Source: a virus
Length of the DNA: 35,873 nucleotides
Reading direction: 5' to 3' (one strand)
Virus record (IMG/VR): IMGVR_UViG_3300021197_001063
Coordinates: 1 to 35,873 of that record
Position 1 is the stretch's first letter. The number at the start of each line of letters is the position of its first letter. The position numbers and the translations under genes were made by a program. Of the stretch, positions 22,440-30,100 are shown piece by piece. A model generated the notes under the pieces. The model worked only from the letters and a program-made list of their open reading frames with translations, did not search any database and was not told the origin of the DNA.

Positions 22440-22608
22440 AGAAAGACTAATAAAGGCTGTAGATAGTATCAAAGGGAATATTGAAGCTTTGAAATGGAAT
22501 GCTTTCCACACGCTTTACGCTGAAGCGTTTGCGTGCGGCGCTGGTTATGTTGAGGCCCGTGCATTTGCCCGGCGTGGCGTTAATGAAATGTTTGGAGGGG
22601 TTGAGTGA
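22429..22608 (+). CDS. Small helical protein
   Basis: This 59-residue protein has an ATG at 22429, 11 bases inside the preceding gene, with an AGAGGAG site. It is all helical with an Ala/Arg-rich second half (YVEARAFARRGVNEMF). No domain was recognised. Confidence 0.62.
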   Translation: MTNRERLIKAVDSIKGNIEALKWNAFHTLYAEAFACGAGYVEARAFARRGVNEMFGGVE

Positions 22609-22621
22609 TGGCCATCATCAA

Positions 22622-22960
22622 ATGCCAATAACACCATGGACAACAAAAGAGCTAGCCGAACTCAAGCGGCTAGCTCTGCGCTTCAAAATGACTGACTTGT
22701 GCAATTTATTGGGCAGGTCTTATGGCAGTATTAAGCACGGCCTGTCAATTATTGGTTTTAAGTCACCATTTAATAAGACAGGGAATAGGCGTATTTTTTA
22801 TGCTGAGAATGTGGCTTGTATCTTTGAGTTGAAAGAACAGGGCTTCTCATTCAAGGAAATATCTAAATGCTTCAATGTTGAGGCCGATACAATAAAGAAT
22901 ACTTATAATAGAGCTAAAAGATGCGGGTTTGATGCGTATCCAAAAAGATCGTTATTTTAA
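22622..22960 (+). CDS. Two-HTH DNA-binding protein, possible regulator
   Basis: This 112-residue protein holds two helix-turn-helix segments. The first is a Myb/SANT or GcrA-like one (WTTKELAELKRLALRFKMTDL, then LLGRSYGSIKHGL). The second is FELKEQGFSFKEISKCFNVE, then TIKNTYNRAKRC. It is the last gene of the plus-strand operon, directly before the convergent late genes, a place where a late-gene activator would fit. The ATG at 22622 has a weak site (GGAGGGG is 20 bases upstream), so the start is uncertain. Confidence 0.68.
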   Translation: MPITPWTTKELAELKRLALRFKMTDLCNLLGRSYGSIKHGLSIIGFKSPFNKTGNRRIFYAENVACIFELKEQGFSFKEISKCFNVEADTIKNTYNRAKRCGFDAYPKRSLF

Positions 22961-22985
22961 GCATATGGGTGCTATATGCTTAAAA
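22955..22985. repeat. 12-base perfect inverted repeat between convergent operons
   Basis: TTTTAAGCATAT and ATATGCTTAAAA flank a seven-base loop. The left arm includes the stop codon of the plus-strand operon. Neither side has a following U tract in transcription direction, so intrinsic termination is not assured; it may still limit read-through between convergent operons. Confidence 0.75.
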
Positions 22986-22991
22986 AAGTCA

Positions 22992-23195
22992 TTATTTTGT
23001 ACACATAAACCGCAATGATTCAATGTATTCCGCTAATTCGCCCGCGTCTTCTCGACTCATTACTACGTTATCACCTTGATAACTAGCGTTTATTGTCGGT
23101 GCTGTCGGCGGAATCTTTGGAGTTGTCAGACACCCCGTTAAGAGAATTAAAGTACTTAACAGGGTCGCGTTTAGCAGCTTTCTTGCGTTTGTCAT
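22992..23195 (-). CDS. Rz1-like outer-membrane lipoprotein (o-spanin)
   Basis: This 67-residue protein starts with a lipoprotein signal, RKLLNATLLSTLILLTGC, with a lipobox LTGC at residues 19-22. The mature part is Pro/Thr-rich at first (PKIPPTAPT), then has MSREDAGELAEYIESLRF, a pattern seen in phage Rz1-like proteins. It should act in the outer membrane as the outer spanin subunit in the last lysis step. It overlaps the 59-residue gene in another frame, the classical Rz/Rz1 layout. Starts at 23210 or 23204 are possible but have no better site. Confidence 0.78.
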   Translation of the reverse strand: MTNARKLLNATLLSTLILLTGCLTTPKIPPTAPTINASYQGDNVVMSREDAGELAEYIESLRFMCTK

Positions 23196-23262
23196 GTTCT
23201 GCATTCTCATAACGGCGAAAGAGCTGTAGAAACAGCTCTATCAGTTTTAGGATTGTTTTCAT
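23083..23262 (-). CDS. Small lysis-cassette protein (possible i-spanin)
   Basis: This 59-residue protein has a hydrophobic or amphipathic N-terminus (ILKLIELFLQLF) followed by a charged helix (RRYENAEHDKRKKAAKRDPV) and a polar, disordered end. Proteins of this form with a DPxxYFN-like segment are common beside Rz1-like genes. The overlap with the Rz1-like gene suggests the inner-membrane spanin, but a spanin would usually be longer. The ATG at 23262 is 2 bases after the upstream stop. Confidence 0.65.
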   Translation of the reverse strand: MKTILKLIELFLQLFRRYENAEHDKRKKAAKRDPVKYFNSLNGVSDNSKDSADSTDNKR

Positions 23263-23264
23263 AT

Positions 23265-23459
23265 TTATTTCTTAGGATTCAAAGCAATCTTAGAGAGAAT
23301 ATCAGATGCCCAACCTAAGCCGCGCTTTGCTTTACCAACGTAATAATCATCTTTAGTGGATGGTGTTACTTTAGCAATTTTTTCTAAGCCAAGCACGATA
23401 CTTGATGCGCCGCCCACAACTGCCAATATAATCACAATCCATTCTTGAATGTTTTCCAT
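23265..23459 (-). CDS. Small membrane protein, holin candidate
   Basis: This 64-residue protein has one membrane helix (WIVIILAVVGGASSIVLGL), then a basic amphipathic helix (KAKRGLGWASDIL). Its ATG overlaps the DUF5675 stop by one base (TAATG). Small conserved proteins with this DDYYVGKAKRGLG segment occur in phage lysis regions. Holin function is inferred from membrane character and context. Confidence 0.68.
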   Translation of the reverse strand: MENIQEWIVIILAVVGGASSIVLGLEKIAKVTPSTKDDYYVGKAKRGLGWASDILSKIALNPKK

Positions 23460-23911
23460 TATAAGTCCTCGTCTTTGATTTCAATATAGACCGCTTCATC
23501 ATCTAGAAGTGCGGCAATTATCTCTAAGTATAAATCTTTATAGCATTCAAAGCTATTTTCGCCGCGCATATCTTTTAGATTTGATTTGTAATTTGGAAGC
23601 AAGCACCCTTCTGTGTCTTCATGGTCATTACCTGGGTGTATGTAGATATAGTCGAAATTTGGAACATCAGCCAGTTCTAGCATGCCTTTGTGCCATGGGT
23701 ACTTATTATAGCGGTTGATCATCCCGCCAGTTTTATTTAATACGATCTCATACCGTCCGGCGGGAATGCGGGTTTTACCATTAATCTTGTTATGCCTGCG
23801 TTCATCTTCTACAGAATGACAGAATAAATACTTAGATACCCCTTTCCCTATATACCATGCGCCAATTGTAGTATCACTATTTCCGCCTAGCCGTTTAATT
23901 TCTAGTTCCAC
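23459..23911 (-). CDS. DUF5675-like protein, candidate endolysin or murein enzyme
   Basis: This 150-residue protein has the order of motifs seen in DUF5675 proteins: an N-terminal strand region, RIPAGRYEIVLN, FDYIYIHPGN, and DTEGCLLPNY. The His...Gly-Cys pattern recalls L,D-transpeptidases (HG...SHGCIRL), with Cys as a possible nucleophile. It lies between membrane-protein genes and the spanin-like pair, and no standard lysozyme, amidase or transglycosylase was found elsewhere, so a cell-wall role is plausible. The GTG at 23911 has an AGGA site 8 bases upstream. No signal peptide is present. Confidence 0.8.
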   Translation of the reverse strand: MELEIKRLGGNSDTTIGAWYIGKGVSKYLFCHSVEDERRHNKINGKTRIPAGRYEIVLNKTGGMINRYNKYPWHKGMLELADVPNFDYIYIHPGNDHEDTEGCLLPNYKSNLKDMRGENSFECYKDLYLEIIAALLDDEAVYIEIKDEDL

Positions 23912-23944
23912 TTGCTTATTCCTTGTTCACCTATGAATCAATTA

Positions 23945-23964
23945 TGCTACAATTGCACTATAAT
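23945..23964 (+). promoter_or_regulatory. Extended -10 promoter for a reversed gene
   Basis: TGCTACAAT (23945-23953) is an extended -10. TATAAT also occurs at 23959-23964. There is no good -35. It serves the plus-strand gene at 23990. Confidence 0.5.
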
Positions 23965-23989
23965 TAGCGTAATAATACAAGGTTTTAAT

Positions 23990-24265
23990 GTGTCGGATGA
24001 TAAAGTGAGTAGAGCAGAATTAGCTAGCCATAGGCAAGAGATGTTTGACCATATCGATAGTAAATTCAATACGGTAGTCGATCTGATAAAGGATCAAGGG
24101 GATAGGCAAGATAAGGTTATTGATAAGATATTGCCCAGCCTAAACGATTTAGTTATAGACAAAGCCAAGAAGGACGTTTACTGGAAATTAACTATATTCT
24201 TCGCTTCTTCTTCTTGGCTTGCAATTCTAGGTCGTGTCGGATACTTGATATTTTTAGACCAATAA
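23990..24265 (+). CDS. Coiled-coil, single-pass membrane protein in reverse orientation
   Basis: This 91-residue protein is read from the GTG at 23990, with an AAGG site. Longer readings from 23912 lie over the promoter. Residues 1-60 form polar amphipathic helices (FDHIDSKFNTVVDLIKDQGDRQ). One C-terminal membrane helix (TIFFASSSWLAILGRVGYLIFL) follows. The form resembles XhlA-type lysis accessory proteins, but other membrane roles such as superinfection exclusion are possible. It is the only clear plus-strand gene in the late region and overlaps the 48-residue gene antisense by 74 bases. Confidence 0.58.
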   Translation: MSDDKVSRAELASHRQEMFDHIDSKFNTVVDLIKDQGDRQDKVIDKILPSLNDLVIDKAKKDVYWKLTIFFASSSWLAILGRVGYLIFLDQ

Positions 24266-24338
24266 ACAACAATCCTACCAATACTACCCCGAGAATACAC
24301 ACTAAAATTATTACTATGTATTCTGGGGTTTTTAGCAT
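24192..24338 (-). CDS. Small membrane protein with basic tail, holin candidate
   Basis: This 48-residue protein has one membrane helix (YIVIILVCILGVVLVGLLFI), then a charged end (AKKKKRRI), a layout common among small class III-like or pinholin-type phage holins. The ATG at 24338 has a CGGAGC site. It follows the tail fibre gene and precedes the lysis genes in the late transcript. The 3' half is antisense to the 23990 gene. Which of the two membrane proteins forms the lethal hole cannot be read from sequence. Confidence 0.62.
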   Translation of the reverse strand: MLKTPEYIVIILVCILGVVLVGLLFIGLKISSIRHDLELQAKKKKRRI

Positions 24339-24339
24339 T

Positions 24340-25770
24340 TTATAGCTCCGCGTCTATGTCTATGTAATTACCTGAACCAGTATCACATCTTACAAAACCA
24401 CTATCACCTATTGTATGTGTGCCAGAATCTCTAGTGTACGTAAGAAACGCTGTTTTTAAACCTTGGTCAGCTACAGATGTAATCGTACCAGCTATTGTAT
24501 TAGCTCCGGATATGAGTTGGAAGGCACCAGCATCCGTTATAGTAGGTATGGCTCTCTTATCATTAAATTGTATAGGCACAAACACTGTTGTTGTTGTAGG
24601 CGCATGGGAGATACCTAGAACCACTTGATCAGAAGAGTTACCTCCTAGCCTCTCAAAATACCGCTTACACCTAGCCAACTGATCAGCAGGATTGACATAC
24701 TCAAAGTCTGTGGCTGTATCGCCAAATTCTAGTTGTGCATTAGAGTAGTCCCATGTGTAGGCATCGGCCGAATCATCTGTTGCAGGTTGCCCCAGTCTGA
24801 TTGCAAAGAAGTCATTACCGTCTGTGCCTAATGTCTTACCAGTCACAGAGGTTGGTGTAAATGTCACGGTGTATCTAGTCCAATCAGCTGTTAATGTTAT
24901 AGTTGCATCTTCAACTGTCTCAACCGTAGTTGAAGGACTACCGCCTGTACCGAAGTTCTGTAAGGAGGTTACGGATAGAGCGCCTCCTCCTGGATTCGTA
25001 CCTTTAGCCCAGAAGCTATATGTAACTTCTCGACCAGCAGTGGCGGTGACATCCTCAATCTTATGCTCTAGAGAATGGTTATCGTCACCAGTTGCGACGG
25101 TATCCGTAACATAGTACTTAGGATTGCCCTGCACATCTGTCTGCCCTAGGGTATGTGCACTTCTAGAGACTGTGAATGTAGCCCCTGAGGTATTCCACCA
25201 AAGCCTGTCTGCTGAACCATAGCCACCAGATGTCTGGCTAGTACCACGCTGCCATACTGAGAAGTCACCATTAATTATAAGATTACGCCCGAGGTACGGA
25301 GCAAGCTGCGCATTAGTCGGAACATTCGCCGCACCCGTGCCTGTATCAACTTGAGCAGCTGTGCCTAAATCGCCATTAGTCGGAAGTTCATCAGCTTCGG
25401 TGCCTGTGTCCAAATAAGCCGCCGTACCAACTGATGAAGCTCCGACAAGCGTGGAAACAAATGGCACATTCACATATGCCGCTGCCGTGTTGTCTGCGTC
25501 TGCGTCAGCTTCGCTCGTATAAACAACCAATCTATAATTAGCATTCATATGCGGGATAAACACAGTCGAGTTGTCAAGCGGGTTACTTATTGGAAAACCA
25601 GAATCACTAAGTTTTGCTTTAGCTAATAAAGTTCCGCCTGCTGAGTCGGTTGCCATGCTTAGCGGGGTAGTGGTATTGGCCTGATAAAACTTTAAATAAT
25701 AATCAGACGCAACTTCACCTGTTTGTGTAATCACTTGTAGGGTAAAGCCTGATATTGGGTTGTATGCCAT
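24340..25770 (-). CDS. Tail fibre/spike with carbohydrate-binding-like domain
   Basis: This 476-residue protein shares residues about 20-110 (YYLKFYQANTTTPLSMATDS, ISNPLDNSTVFIPHM) with the next upstream gene, pointing to a common virion-anchoring domain. After a repetitive linker (DTGTEADELPTNGDLGTAAQ), NLIINGDFSVWQRG opens a CBM4/9-like beta-sandwich common in phage tail proteins, followed by a C-terminal beta-rich domain. It probably contacts host surface glycans. The ATG at 25770 has an AGGA site; an upstream extension lies in the previous gene's end. Confidence 0.82.
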   Translation of the reverse strand: MAYNPISGFTLQVITQTGEVASDYYLKFYQANTTTPLSMATDSAGGTLLAKAKLSDSGFPISNPLDNSTVFIPHMNANYRLVVYTSEADADADNTAAAYVNVPFVSTLVGASSVGTAAYLDTGTEADELPTNGDLGTAAQVDTGTGAANVPTNAQLAPYLGRNLIINGDFSVWQRGTSQTSGGYGSADRLWWNTSGATFTVSRSAHTLGQTDVQGNPKYYVTDTVATGDDNHSLEHKIEDVTATAGREVTYSFWAKGTNPGGGALSVTSLQNFGTGGSPSTTVETVEDATITLTADWTRYTVTFTPTSVTGKTLGTDGNDFFAIRLGQPATDDSADAYTWDYSNAQLEFGDTATDFEYVNPADQLARCKRYFERLGGNSSDQVVLGISHAPTTTTVFVPIQFNDKRAIPTITDAGAFQLISGANTIAGTITSVADQGLKTAFLTYTRDSGTHTIGDSGFVRCDTGSGNYIDIDAEL

Positions 25771-25778
25771 GATTATTC

Positions 25779-26864
25779 CTAGGTTGCTGATATATATGAA
25801 ATGCAAAAAGGGCCGGTAGTTGTTCTATTTTGAGTACCTCCTGCCCATGTTCTGTAGTTTGAGGTAACTTGTCTTGATGTGGTGATATTAATTTCTCCTA
25901 CATGTATCGACCCAAAATCTGACACATTACTAGAAGTCACCATTGGATCAGCCCACTCTGGAAGCCCATCAACAGCCCCCGCCGAAGATGTTGCGGAAGA
26001 ATGGGAAAGCCCGCTTGTCGATATAGTCACAACTCTCCCGATCTTAGAAACAAAAACAGACCCTGCTGTATAGTCGCCACCTAGCGTTGTATAGGAAACC
26101 TCTTCGTATTCAAGCGCGCCATAATACCCTTGTATAGTCGCAGCATCTGGGAATTTATCCGCTGTTGCTGCTGTCATTTCGGCTGACGTTGCCTTCTCCA
26201 CGACGCCTGTATAGTCCTCGGTCGTAAATCGAAAGCCTCTAACTTCATCGTCACCAATAAAAATAACATCAGTCGATAGCAATGTTTCAGCAAGAGTAAA
26301 TGTGGTCGAACTGGTTGAGCTTGGTGTAAGAGCCGTAACAATGCCAGAATTATCTAAGCGATAAAAACGCATGTCAGCATTCGTTGGCGTCCAATCGGTC
26401 GGCACTGTAATTACGTGTGGCCCAGCGCCTGCGGTGAAATCAGTGCCATCTATAAATAGTGGTGATCTATCAAAATCATCTTGCTCTTCAATTGTTACGT
26501 CGCGCAAAGTAATATTTGCCGCATCCCCAGTCGGTACAACTTGTAATACCATGCCATCAATATTGAACGCAGCATTAGCGGTCGTGTTATTGTCTGCATC
26601 GGTTTCATTCAGGTACATTACAATTCTGTAGTCTTGATCAATATGCGGAATAAACCGCGTGCTATCATCAAGCGGATTGCTAATAGGGTAGCCGTCAGCG
26701 GATAAAGCACACTTAGCAAGCGTGGTGCCGCCTGTACTGTCCGTAGCCATGTTTATTGGCGTGGTTGTCCCGCTAGCATAGAACTTAATGTAATAATCAG
26801 CAGCAAGCCCGTTGTTAGCTGTGGAATACTGCGGCAATGTGCCGCTAATCGGTAGCCATGCCAT
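25779..26864 (-). CDS. Tail fibre/spike, paralogous N-terminal domain
   Basis: This 361-residue protein starts MAWLPISGTLPQ. Residues about 20-110 (YYIKFYASGTTTPINMATDS, ISNPLDDSTRFIPHI) match the downstream fibre, indicating a duplicated anchor. The middle part (residues 125-230) and C-terminal part (235-361) are beta-rich and unlike the other fibre. The latter ends in a compact domain that could be a receptor-binding tip. The start overlaps the gp16-like gene's stop by one base (TAATG). A two-fibre system on one tail is likely. Confidence 0.82.
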   Translation of the reverse strand: MAWLPISGTLPQYSTANNGLAADYYIKFYASGTTTPINMATDSTGGTTLAKCALSADGYPISNPLDDSTRFIPHIDQDYRIVMYLNETDADNNTTANAAFNIDGMVLQVVPTGDAANITLRDVTIEEQDDFDRSPLFIDGTDFTAGAGPHVITVPTDWTPTNADMRFYRLDNSGIVTALTPSSTSSTTFTLAETLLSTDVIFIGDDEVRGFRFTTEDYTGVVEKATSAEMTAATADKFPDAATIQGYYGALEYEEVSYTTLGGDYTAGSVFVSKIGRVVTISTSGLSHSSATSSAGAVDGLPEWADPMVTSSNVSDFGSIHVGEINITTSRQVTSNYRTWAGGTQNRTTTGPFCISYISAT

Positions 26865-28894
26865 TATTGTTGTACCTCTGTTTGCACTTCAGCATTTGCC
26901 GCTTCCGATAATTCGCGTTCAAATTCTGTAGTGCCTTTAAGTGGATTAGCCTGTAAAGAAGCTCGAAGTATATCATTAAACTGCATTCCAAGCTTCTGCA
27001 ACCCATCACTGCCGGGCTTCATTGTTTTAGCTTTGATAAGAATATTACGAACCTTTGGTGATTCAAATAAACGAGATATACCACCTAATGATGCATATGC
27101 AGCAAAGGATGAAGCTGGCACTGCGCCAGATACGCCACCCGCTATCCCCGCGAGAATTGCGCCGCTCGTTGTTACACGCTCAAACGTCTGAGAGCCAGAC
27201 CCGCGCTCAACTTCTTGGGCGCGCTTAGTGATATTCATAAGATTCAAGAACCCTTCGACTTCGTCCTTCTTCTTGCCTTTAAACAGTGAATCTATACCAT
27301 CTTTATATTTGTTAAGCTGTGTTGCTATCGATGTTGGTGACAACCCCTTGTCTCTTCCAGCTAGATCATCAGCTATCTGTGTGATAAATGCCGCTCTCGC
27401 TGCGTCCTGCCCTTTAGGAGTTAAACTCTTATATAAACGATCAATATCTGATTTGTTACGAGAAAACATCATATTACGCACAACTTCAGGGGTTGCTTCG
27501 CCCTTGTCTAAAATTGCTTTTAATTTTGACGTGCCCATGTCTGTGACAGTTTCGCCCCATGCTTTATCCGCTGCTTTTAACGAGCTAAAGTCAGTTGGTG
27601 ATAAATTGCTGGCGGCAAAATCATCGCGGTCTTTTCGTGCCGCCTTTAACACACCATCAAAGCGGGCTTTTATTTTACTTGGAAGCGCGCGACTATTTGG
27701 ATCAATAGAATTTAGTTTTTCATGCCAGCTCGAAATATTGTCCTTCAATACTTGGAATGATTGAGGCGTGCCGGTCATAAGCGCGTCAAAATCGTCGGCC
27801 ATATTTAACACCGCCTCGTCAACATCAAGCCCTGGCGTAGTTAAATATTCATTCAAGTTATTCATGCTTTTTGCAGCATTACTCATGGGTACGCCGTCAC
27901 CCTGTGATAATTGATCAAGGTACGGGTTTACTTTGTTGTACACATCGCCTGCCGCTTTTCGTAGCTCTTTTGATTTTGCACCAATCTCTTGAACTACTTC
28001 TTCATAAGTACCACCGCGATACATGCCTACAAAATCATTTAAAGCCTGCTCTCTTGCTTGCTGCTGTGAATGCCTAACACCGCCAGTGCCTACCACTGGC
28101 AACCACTCTGACGTGATTTGTGCTCCACGCTCGAACCAGTTCTTAGGGTTATAAATATCTGTAGTCATGACAGGGACATTAAACTGTTCAGAAGCAGCTA
28201 AAATACCTTCTACAGCTTCGTCTGCTTTGCCTTTTGTGCTTCTATATGCAAAGCCAGCTAAATCACCCAGTCCCTGCATTCCTGCGCCAATACCTCCAGC
28301 TGCCACGACATCTCCAGTATCAAAGTCGCCACCGGATGCAGCTTGCACGCCTTGCAATACAGCTTCCTTGCCCGCTTCTGTGGCTGCTGTTTTTAGTATT
28401 CCGCCAGTTGCTCCGCCAGCGAAAGCCGCAGCTTGTCCGCCAAATTGAGCTAGATTCATTGCGTCAACCCCTGGGCGGTCAATAATAGCTGTTTGGCCAT
28501 TGCTTGGATTTACTAAAACTGGGTATATATTGCCTTTGGCGTCTTTGTCATATTGAACGCGTATGTCTGGAAATGTTTTCGATATAATGTTTGCCAATTC
28601 ATTTTGATCATTGGTAACAAGGGTTAGCGCCGCAATTTTTGCTACCTTCAAAGGATTTTCACCATTAAGGAATCCACCCTCTATAATAGTTGGCAATTCT
28701 TCTAGGTTTTTGGTTGCGCGATCTTTGCCGCTAAACCAATCACTAAATGATTCGAATAGGCCTTTTTCGTTTTCTACTTCTTTTGGCGTATCTTCTCGTT
28801 GACCAGCTGGCACATCAAGTATGAACCCGTCCGGTATTTCGTTAGATACTTCTGCATCAGCTTCTAGCTGAAAACCTTCCGGTAATCCTGTCAT
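26864..28894 (-). CDS. Ejection protein, gp16-like slot
   Basis: This 676-residue protein, large and Ala/Gly-rich, lies at the gp16 position of P22-type genomes (order 7, 20, 16). It has hydrophobic Gly/Ala-rich stretches (about 150-215 and 585-625) that could enter membranes and long helical segments between them. P22 gp16 is ejected with DNA and helps its passage into the cell. The start is one base from the gp20-like stop. The assignment rests on position, size and composition; sequence similarity cannot be checked here. Confidence 0.75.
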   Translation of the reverse strand: MTGLPEGFQLEADAEVSNEIPDGFILDVPAGQREDTPKEVENEKGLFESFSDWFSGKDRATKNLEELPTIIEGGFLNGENPLKVAKIAALTLVTNDQNELANIISKTFPDIRVQYDKDAKGNIYPVLVNPSNGQTAIIDRPGVDAMNLAQFGGQAAAFAGGATGGILKTAATEAGKEAVLQGVQAASGGDFDTGDVVAAGGIGAGMQGLGDLAGFAYRSTKGKADEAVEGILAASEQFNVPVMTTDIYNPKNWFERGAQITSEWLPVVGTGGVRHSQQQAREQALNDFVGMYRGGTYEEVVQEIGAKSKELRKAAGDVYNKVNPYLDQLSQGDGVPMSNAAKSMNNLNEYLTTPGLDVDEAVLNMADDFDALMTGTPQSFQVLKDNISSWHEKLNSIDPNSRALPSKIKARFDGVLKAARKDRDDFAASNLSPTDFSSLKAADKAWGETVTDMGTSKLKAILDKGEATPEVVRNMMFSRNKSDIDRLYKSLTPKGQDAARAAFITQIADDLAGRDKGLSPTSIATQLNKYKDGIDSLFKGKKKDEVEGFLNLMNITKRAQEVERGSGSQTFERVTTSGAILAGIAGGVSGAVPASSFAAYASLGGISRLFESPKVRNILIKAKTMKPGSDGLQKLGMQFNDILRASLQANPLKGTTEFERELSEAANAEVQTEVQQ

Positions 28895-30100
28895 TTATTT
28901 GCTCCAACCGCCATTCTTATACGTTAAGCGTTCACCTGTGTCTGGGTTAGTAATTACCTGCCCTTCAACATAGAACCCATTTCGATTAAGCCCGCCAACA
29001 ATACCAGTCCTAATCTTTTTAAGTTTTTTAAGTGTACCCTCGTATGATCCGGATATACCTGTGATGTTTCCGCTGTCATCGGTTATCATTTGGATGTCAT
29101 TTGACAGTCCTTCGATAATTTTAATATCTGATTCTGATAATACGCCGCTCATAATGCCAAGATTATCAGCTGTTAATATTGACTTAAGCTGCTGAACTTG
29201 TCCAAGTAAGTCTTGAGTTTTGCCAGTGCTAAACGGAATCATTCCAGTTATACCAGTGATATTATCCAGTCTATCAGAGCTTAATATATCATCGACCGTT
29301 GCGATGGCTTTTTTACCTTGCTCTAGTTTCTTAGTCTGCATTTCCTCAGCTTCACGGGTGCCCTCTTGCGCTTCTATTTTCGCACCTTCTTTGGCGCTCG
29401 TTACGGCCGCAACCTCTTCAGCTTTCATGCTTCGCTGTACTTCTGGCGTCATTTGAATAGGTTCTCCGCCAGATACAGGAATGCCCTGCTCATTGGTAGC
29501 AACCGGAGCCATGGTATTAGGATTGAAGAACTCTTCACCAACCTGCAAAAATTTAGAGCCGCCAATATCTACGACCTTTGGTGCAAATGTCTTGGCTGGG
29601 CCTTCTAACTTCAATGCGATGCGAGAGGCGCGTTTCTGATCTTCCGAGGCGTCAGGACTGTTAAGAACACGCTGGTGATAATCAAAAGTTTGTATAGCAG
29701 CGGGAACACTAGCTTGGCTTTGCATTTTAGACATAAATGGCTTCATGCTTGCTTGCACGTTCTTGATGCCGTTGTCTGTTAAATCCATAGAGGTAATGCT
29801 TTCTACAGGAATGCCAGCAGCTTTAAGCATCGGCACTCGTTGAGCTAGCACTTTTGCGCGGTCAGCTAATGGCACGCTCGCCAAACCTTCAATAGTATCA
29901 GCAAAGTTTTGCATGCCTTGCATGGCTTGCTGCTGTTTTGCTTGCTCTAAACTGAACTGGCCAGCGGCCTCTTGCTGTTCTAATAGTTTTTTGCGAACGC
30001 TACTAGTGCCTAGCTTCTCGCCAGTAGCCAGTCCGCTAGATATAGCTTGGCCAATGTTTGGAACATTTACCCCGAGTGATAATCTTGGATCGATAGCCAT
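28895..30100 (-). CDS. Ejection protein, gp20-like slot
   Basis: This 401-residue protein is rich in Gln, Ala and charged residues in long helices (LEQQEAAGQFSLEQAKQQQAMQ, and EGAKIEAQEGTREAEEMQTK) with a folded C-terminal domain. It lies at the gp20 position of P22-type genomes (P22 gp20 is 471 residues) and is probably injected with the DNA. Its stop and neighbours' starts are almost contiguous. The function is inferred mainly by order and composition. Confidence 0.72.
   Translation of the reverse strand: MAIDPRLSLGVNVPNIGQAISSGLATGEKLGTSSVRKKLLEQQEAAGQFSLEQAKQQQAMQGMQNFADTIEGLASVPLADRAKVLAQRVPMLKAAGIPVESITSMDLTDNGIKNVQASMKPFMSKMQSQASVPAAIQTFDYHQRVLNSPDASEDQKRASRIALKLEGPAKTFAPKVVDIGGSKFLQVGEEFFNPNTMAPVATNEQGIPVSGGEPIQMTPEVQRSMKAEEVAAVTSAKEGAKIEAQEGTREAEEMQTKKLEQGKKAIATVDDILSSDRLDNITGITGMIPFSTGKTQDLLGQVQQLKSILTADNLGIMSGVLSESDIKIIEGLSNDIQMITDDSGNITGISGSYEGTLKKLKKIRTGIVGGLNRNGFYVEGQVITNPDTGERLTYKNGGWSK

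Noticed and set aside
22955-22985. Intrinsic terminator for both convergent operons
   Set aside because: The 12-base stem is perfect, but neither strand has a U run after it; recorded as an inverted repeat only.
27228-27764. Plus-strand frame of 178 codons
   Set aside because: It is antisense to the gp16-like ejection gene, lacks a ribosome binding site and has shadow-like composition.
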